From Bacillota bacterium (GTDB lineage Bacteria; Bacillota; UBA4882; UBA8346): DNA of 18,664 nt. Below are positions 14,887 to 18,664 of the stretch, in pieces. The position numbers were made by a program, and so were the translations under genes. The DNA is taken from positions 1-18,664 of the forward strand of contig JAEZKW010000068.1 in assembly GCA_023415375.1 (NCBI GenBank), given 5' to 3'. The notes under the pieces are model-generated. The model was not told the DNA's origin. It did no database searches and was given only the letters and a program-made list of their open reading frames with translations. The stretch's first letter is position 1. Each line of letters begins with the position of its first letter.

Positions 14887-16279
14887 CATGTCACTTAATA
14901 AAGTAAAGATGCCGGAACAAGATCCGGCTGTCAGAAATCAAGACTTTTTCGAGGTATCTTTGGGATACACTGAAGAGATGGCTAAAGAAGAGGCTCAGCG
15001 ATGTTTGCAATGCAAAAACATGCTTTGTACCCAAGGATGTCCTGTCAATGTCCGAATCCCCGAATTTATAAAATTGGTGGTGGATGGGAACTTCGCCGCT
15101 GCCTATGAAAAAATAAAAGAGACCAACAGCCTGCCCGCTATCTGTGGCCGGGTATGCCCCCAGGAGGCTCAATGTGAAAAATACTGCGTCAGGGGAAAAA
15201 AGGGCGAACCGGTCGGGATTGGGCGGCTGGAACGTTTTGTAGCCGATTGGGCTATGATGAGCAAGGCTGAGGCCCAAGAAGAGATCATTCAAAAGAATGG
15301 CAAGAAGGTTGCCGTGATTGGTTCGGGTCCTGCCGGACTGACTTGTGCGGGCGATTTGGCAAAAATGGGTTATCAAGTCACGATATTTGAGGCCTTTCAT
15401 GTACCCGGGGGAGTGCTGATGTACGGCATACCGGAATTCCGATTACCGAAAGCATTGGTTCAGAGGGAAATTGATAATGTAAGGCAATTGGGTGTTTCGA
15501 TTCAAACCAATATAGTCATCGGTAAAGTATTTTCCTTGGATGAACTGATGGCTGAAGGAAATCAGGCCATATTTATCGGTTCCGGCGCTGGATTACCCAG
15601 TTTTATGGGCATGCCGGGGGAAAACTTGAACGGCGTCTATTCGGCCAACGAATTCCTGACCCGGATTAATCTGATGAAAGCCTATCAATTTCCCGAGAGC
15701 GATACTCCGGTTAAAGTGGGAAAAAGGGTGGCGGTATTCGGCGGTGGAAATGTGGCGATGGATGCTGCCCGAAGCGCCAAAAGGCTGGGAGCCGAGGAGG
15801 TATATATCATCTATCGAAGGTCTGAGGCGGAAATGCCTGCCCGGGTTGAGGAAGTGCACCATGCAAAAGAAGAGGGTATCATATTTAAGCTATTGACGAA
15901 TCCTACCCGGATTCTGGGAACCGAAGATGGCTGGGTAAGGGGTATTGAATATGTTGAAATGGAACTGGGAGAACCGGATGCCTCAGGAAGAAGGAAGCCC
16001 ATTGCCAAGAAAGGTTCTGAACATCTCGTGGATGTTGAGACGGTCATTGTAGCCATCGGGCAAAGCCCCAACCCGTTAATCAAATCCACCACTCCCGGAC
16101 TAAAAATCCATCCATGGGGAGGTATCATCGTGGAAGAAGAGACGGCGGCAACCAGCAGGCCGGGAGTGTTTGCCGGGGGTGATGCCGTAACGGGTGCGGC
16201 AACCGTTATATTGGCTATGGGAGCGGGGAAGAAGGCAGCAAAGGCGATTGATGAATATCTTACTAAGCGAAATTACTGA
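14879..16279 (+). CDS. nfnB: NADH-dependent ferredoxin:NADP+ oxidoreductase subunit B (glutamate-synthase small-subunit-like)
   Basis: This is the large subunit, 466 residues, homologous to the NADPH-glutamate synthase small subunit (GltD) but paired with NfnA. The N-terminal Fe-S region carries C42, C45, C50 and C54 (CLQCKNMLCTQGC) and C93, C99 and C103 (RVCPQEAQCEKYC). The FAD motif GSGPAGL, the block YGIPEFRLPK, the NADP motif GGGNVAMDAARSAKRLG and the second FAD block GDAVTGAATVILAMGAG follow in order. With NfnA it would interconvert NADH plus reduced ferredoxin and NADPH. Glutamate synthase large subunit is absent, supporting the Nfn reading. Whether it serves the upstream pathway or general redox balance is open. 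Confidence 0.9.
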   Translation: MPNMSLNKVKMPEQDPAVRNQDFFEVSLGYTEEMAKEEAQRCLQCKNMLCTQGCPVNVRIPEFIKLVVDGNFAAAYEKIKETNSLPAICGRVCPQEAQCEKYCVRGKKGEPVGIGRLERFVADWAMMSKAEAQEEIIQKNGKKVAVIGSGPAGLTCAGDLAKMGYQVTIFEAFHVPGGVLMYGIPEFRLPKALVQREIDNVRQLGVSIQTNIVIGKVFSLDELMAEGNQAIFIGSGAGLPSFMGMPGENLNGVYSANEFLTRINLMKAYQFPESDTPVKVGKRVAVFGGGNVAMDAARSAKRLGAEEVYIIYRRSEAEMPARVEEVHHAKEEGIIFKLLTNPTRILGTEDGWVRGIEYVEMELGEPDASGRRKPIAKKGSEHLVDVETVIVAIGQSPNPLIKSTTPGLKIHPWGGIIVEEETAATSRPGVFAGGDAVTGAATVILAMGAGKKAAKAIDEYLTKRNY

Positions 16280-16679
16280 ATAATAATCTGATAGTATTTA
16301 GATTTTGGATCAAAGGGCATTTAAGCATATATAATTTGGGTAGGAATGAATAAGTGCAATGGATTTATTGAAGTTTTAACCTATGACTTGTAGTGGAATA
16401 ACAATCTTCAATCCAACAGCACTTTCTTTTCTGTCCTTGATTGTCAATAATCGTTCTAACTCATGAAATTGGCGATATCGCTCAAAATTCGTAAAATGTC
16501 TCCAGAAGCACATCAGAGGCCTCCAATGGTGTAAAAGTTATTGCAAAATCAACGGATTTTTTGAATGATTTTTTTTATTGATAAAGAAGAATTATGATTT
16601 CATTTTGAAATTTTCAATAAATGTCCTAAAATAGTCTAAGATGCCATTCATCGTAGAAATCGAAGGTGAAATGTTTTCT
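16280..16679. other. AT-rich non-coding gap after nfnB
   Basis: No intact gene is seen between nfnB and the promoter of the next gene. The stretch holds the possible minus-strand remnant described separately, an AT-rich palindrome TTGAAATTTTCAA (16605-16617) and several T- and A-runs. No clear intrinsic terminator follows nfnB. Confidence 0.5.
16376..16568 (-). pseudogene. Possible remnant of a minus-strand gene (unidentified)
   Basis: Read on the minus strand, this part of the 489-bp gap has a protein-like reading: SFKKSVDFAITFTPLEASDV, then LLETFYEF, then after a one-frame change near 16480 ERYRQFHELERLLTIKDRKE and SAVGLKIVIPLQVIG before TAA at 16376-16378. The two segments join naturally at the frame change, as in a decayed 3' end of a gene. 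Stop codons bound it upstream and I see no start or ribosome site. I do not recognise the family. Chance coding-like sequence in AT-rich DNA is quite possible. Confidence 0.3.
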
Positions 16680-16708
16680 TTGTATCTTCACGCCTTTGGG
16701 GCTATAAT
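16680..16708 (+). promoter_or_regulatory. Candidate promoter for the 74-residue gene
   Basis: A perfect -10 box TATAAT (16703-16708) lies 17 bp after a weak -35 TTGTAT (16680-16685, matching only TTG). Transcription would begin about 50 bp before the ATG at 16769. It is the best promoter-like sequence in the gap. Confidence 0.5.
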
Positions 16709-16768
16709 GAACTTAGAACCATAGAAACACTGAGATTAGCAAGATAAATAGGAGAAAAAGGAACAACC

Positions 16769-16993
16769 ATGAACAATGAATCCTTGTCGTATGAAGTTAA
16801 AAATGAAAACCGGAAAACAATTTTAAAATGTATTGGCCTCGACGATATGGGTTTTATTATGCGGCCTCCGATCGGGGAATCGATTGATAATTCGCTCTTT
16901 GGAAAAATCTTAATCGATCCCCAGGGAGTTCTGTATAAAGTTAAAAGTATCAATATGCGTCAAAATATTTTGTGGCTGGAAATCAAGGATTAG
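16769..16993 (+). CDS. Small hypothetical protein, 74 residues
   Basis: I do not recognise this protein. It has no signal peptide, membrane segment or cysteine pair. The sequence alternates short predicted strands (KTILKCIGL, GFIMRPP, GKILIDPQGVLYKVKSI, NILWLEIKD), suggesting a small beta-rich domain. The ATG has AAAGGA six bases upstream and another GGAG slightly further away. A promoter upstream and a hairpin terminator directly downstream make it an independent single-gene transcript, which supports it being real despite its size. Confidence 0.65.
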   Translation: MNNESLSYEVKNENRKTILKCIGLDDMGFIMRPPIGESIDNSLFGKILIDPQGVLYKVKSINMRQNILWLEIKD

Positions 16994-16999
16994 ATTTTC

Positions 17000-17036
17000 A
17001 AAAAGCCTGGCCTTTTTAATAGATTACGGGCTTTTT
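17000..17036 (+). terminator. Intrinsic terminator after the 74-residue gene
   Basis: AAAAAGCC (17000-17007) pairs with GGCTTTTT (17029-17036), with the T-run forming the end of the stem and tail. A shorter alternative stem, AAAAAG with CTTTTT (17011-17016), lies inside. It begins six bases after the TAG stop of the small gene. Confidence 0.6.
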
Positions 17037-17111
17037 ATATCAAAGTATTTAAAGTTATTAAAGTGATTGATTAATCGCTATTTCAAAGTGAACTGAAAAA
17101 AGGGGAACAAT

Positions 17112-18242
17112 ATGCGCTTCTACTTTTGGTTTAGTACAATCATTGCATTGTATACGGGATTAAATTATTATGTCGGTCAGCGAGGCAAACAATTATTTGT
17201 AGACAGGCTTGGACTTTTTAATGTCAAGCTTTATTGGATTATGTTTGGGTTGATAGTATTTTCAAGTTTCCTTGGTGTTATAACTCTAAGAATGTTGCCG
17301 GATATGATAAGAAAGTTTTTTTCATCTATCGGATTTTACTGGATGGCAGCACTTGTTCATTTTTTGTTATTTATCGTGGCCACCGATTTAATTTGGTTGG
17401 TAGCCGGGCGAACGCGTGTATTCAAAACGCTAGGAAATAACTTAATCATTTCTTCAGGTTTAGGTTTGGTGATTATTTTTTTGGTAATTGGTTTATTGAT
17501 TTATGGGACATGCCATGCCCGAAATATTAGAGTTACATCGTATCAAATTCATATAAAGAAACCGGCTGGGACTTTAAAACAACTTCATATTGCAATGGTT
17601 TCCGACTTGCATCTTACTGATATATCGGACTATCGAAGGCATCAAATGATTCATAAAGTTAATGAGCTCCATCCCGATATTGTAATCATACCCGGGGATA
17701 TAGTGCCCATTGAAAAAGAGCAGATTGCCGCTGAATTTCAAAATATCAAAAGCCGATATGGAATATTTGCCGCACTTGGCAATCATGATTATTACAATCA
17801 AAACCTGAACAAGTTTACCCGGTGGTTAAGTAAAGCCGGAATTCAGGTTTTAAGGGATAAAAGTGTTAAGGTTGCTGATAGTTTTTATTTAATCGGCCGT
17901 GATGACAAATCTTACGAAATGATCAGCGGAAAAAAGCGTCAAAAAATCTCTGATTTAACAGCTGATATTAATAAAAAACTTCCAGTTATTTTACTGGATC
18001 ATCAGCCCGTTGATCTGGAAGCCGCTAGAGACGCCGGAGTTGATTTACAGTTATCGGGTCATACTCATAAAGGTCAATTTTTTCCTTTTGGCTTAATTAC
18101 GCGGAGAGTTTTCCGGATTGACTATGGATATTTAAAACTAGGCTCTATGCAAGTAATTGTTTCGAGCGGTGCCGGTACTTGGGGCCCGCCGATCCGGATT
18201 GCCAGCTTGTCGGAAGTTGTTGATATTCGGATTACTTTTTGA
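17112..18242 (+). CDS. Membrane-anchored metallophosphoesterase (YkuE/YaeI-like)
   Basis: This is a calcineurin-like phosphoesterase of 376 residues with about four N-terminal membrane segments (residues about 3-22, 35-60, 70-95 and 112-136). The catalytic domain follows. Its dimetal motifs appear in order: SDLHLTDIS with D165 and H167, PGDIVP (about residue 195), GNHDYYNQ (about residue 222), LDHQP and GHTHKGQFFP with H317 and H319. Family members of this layout hydrolyse phosphoesters at the membrane, for example in lipid-related substrates, but the substrate here is unknown. GGGG precedes the ATG by about six bases. It is not obviously linked to the catabolic cluster and converges on the minus-strand gene with only seven bases between their stops. 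Confidence 0.88.
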   Translation: MRFYFWFSTIIALYTGLNYYVGQRGKQLFVDRLGLFNVKLYWIMFGLIVFSSFLGVITLRMLPDMIRKFFSSIGFYWMAALVHFLLFIVATDLIWLVAGRTRVFKTLGNNLIISSGLGLVIIFLVIGLLIYGTCHARNIRVTSYQIHIKKPAGTLKQLHIAMVSDLHLTDISDYRRHQMIHKVNELHPDIVIIPGDIVPIEKEQIAAEFQNIKSRYGIFAALGNHDYYNQNLNKFTRWLSKAGIQVLRDKSVKVADSFYLIGRDDKSYEMISGKKRQKISDLTADINKKLPVILLDHQPVDLEAARDAGVDLQLSGHTHKGQFFPFGLITRRVFRIDYGYLKLGSMQVIVSSGAGTWGPPIRIASLSEVVDIRITF

Positions 18243-18249
18243 GTTACAT

Positions 18250-18606
18250 TTAAATTGCATCAATCGCATCTGTTAAGGTTTCCAGGCGGGACCAGCAATC
18301 AATGAAACCCGAGTCTCCCAATTCACCCACGAACCAACAGGCTGAAGTTTCCTCTTCCTTCACCACGTAAAAGCCACCGATAAAAACTACTTGGGATGGC
18401 TGCACCGGATGATAGTGAATCTGACGACTTTGAGGTAAATATTCCAAGTAGTGGACCTTAACACTTTGCGGGTTAAGGTATTCAATGTCCGAAACGCCGG
18501 AATATTCAGTAAGCCAATCTTCAGGGACCGTAGTGGGATGCAATTGAATCAATTCACCAAGAACATTTTTTACTTTTTCCCGAGCCAGCTGAATTGCATT
18601 ATCCAC
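18250..18606 (-). CDS. Hypothetical protein, 118 residues
   Basis: I do not recognise this protein. It begins with a helical stretch (AIQLAREKVKNVLGELI), followed by a probably beta-rich part (QSVKVHYLEYLP, QVVFIGGFYVVKEEET, SACWFVGELGDSGFIDCW) and a short C-terminal helix (TLTDAIDAI). No signal peptide or membrane segment is present. The composition is acidic and aromatic-rich. The start is GTG at 18606-18604, nine bases after AAGGAG on the minus strand. An inverted repeat overlaps the ribosome site. Confidence 0.7.
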   Translation of the reverse strand: MDNAIQLAREKVKNVLGELIQLHPTTVPEDWLTEYSGVSDIEYLNPQSVKVHYLEYLPQSRQIHYHPVQPSQVVFIGGFYVVKEEETSACWFVGELGDSGFIDCWSRLETLTDAIDAI

Positions 18607-18620
18607 AATAATCCACTCCT

Positions 18621-18644
18621 TATCATTCTCTTGGTTGAATGATA
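18621..18644 (-). promoter_or_regulatory. Inverted repeat abutting the ribosome site of the 118-residue gene
   Basis: TATCATTC (18621-18628) and GAATGATA (18637-18644) are perfect 8-base arms around an 8-base spacer. The arm nearer the gene overlaps the first base of the AAGGAG ribosome site (18616-18621). It could be an operator, or an RNA stem limiting access to the ribosome site. The window ends too soon to place a -35 box. Confidence 0.4.
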
Positions 18645-18664
18645 GTTTTGATTAAATTTGGATG

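Noticed and set aside
14891..15400. 169-codon minus-strand open frame opposite nfnB
   Set aside because: It is a shadow of nfnB, which has all expected motifs in the plus frame.
1..18664. CRISPR arrays, tRNA or rRNA genes, phage or defence genes
   Set aside because: No regularly spaced direct repeats, cloverleaf-like sequences, rRNA blocks or recognisable phage or defence proteins were seen.

Overview
The window looks like an accessory catabolic locus of a low- to mid-GC Gram-positive (Bacillota), probably anaerobic bacterium. The reasons are strong AGGAGG-type ribosome binding sites, TTG/GTG starts beside ATG, a perfect match to the Bacillota cre consensus, an NfnAB-type NADPH/ferredoxin oxidoreductase pair and an oxygen-sensitive-looking [4Fe-4S] dehydratase. 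This assignment comes from gene content and signals only; no rRNA or marker gene is present.

Layout: (1) 1-4502: a branched-chain-amino-acid-type (HAAT/LIV) ABC importer, consisting of a substrate-binding protein cut by the window start, two permeases and two ATPases. A 141-bp inverted-repeat (MITE-like) element lies between the binding protein and the first permease. (2) 4547-6605: a VOC-fold protein and an IlvD/Edd-family dehydratase. (3) 6606-7698: a promoter with a palindrome inside its spacer, followed by a LacI-family regulator. (4) 7721-13826: a tagatose/psicose 3-epimerase-like TIM barrel (apparently starting with ATT), an old-yellow-enzyme-type flavin enzyme with a C-terminal Fe-S motif, a zinc-dependent polyol dehydrogenase, an SDR dehydrogenase and a cytoplasmic fumarate-reductase-like flavoprotein. 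A cre/LacI-type operator precedes the old-yellow-enzyme gene. (5) 13974-16279: an intrinsic terminator, then nfnA-nfnB. (6) 16280-18664: an AT-rich gap with a possible pseudogene remnant, a 74-residue orphan gene with its own promoter and terminator, a membrane-anchored metallophosphoesterase, and a convergent 118-residue gene of unknown function.

How the genes may work together (inference): the importer takes up a small acid. The LacI regulator, epimerase, polyol dehydrogenase, SDR and Edd/IlvD dehydratase oxidise, epimerise and dehydrate a polyhydroxy or sugar acid towards a 2-keto-3-deoxy acid. The VOC protein resembles ones I recall beside or fused to KDG/KDPG aldolases. The old-yellow-enzyme homologue and the fumarate-reductase-like flavoprotein suggest that an enoate or enone intermediate is reduced, either to complete the pathway or to dispose of electrons. 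Nfn could exchange electrons between NADH, ferredoxin and NADPH. Pairing a LIV-type importer with sugar-acid enzymes and two ene-reductase-like flavoproteins does not match a textbook pathway I can name, and is the best candidate here for an undescribed system. The substrate cannot be read from the sequence.
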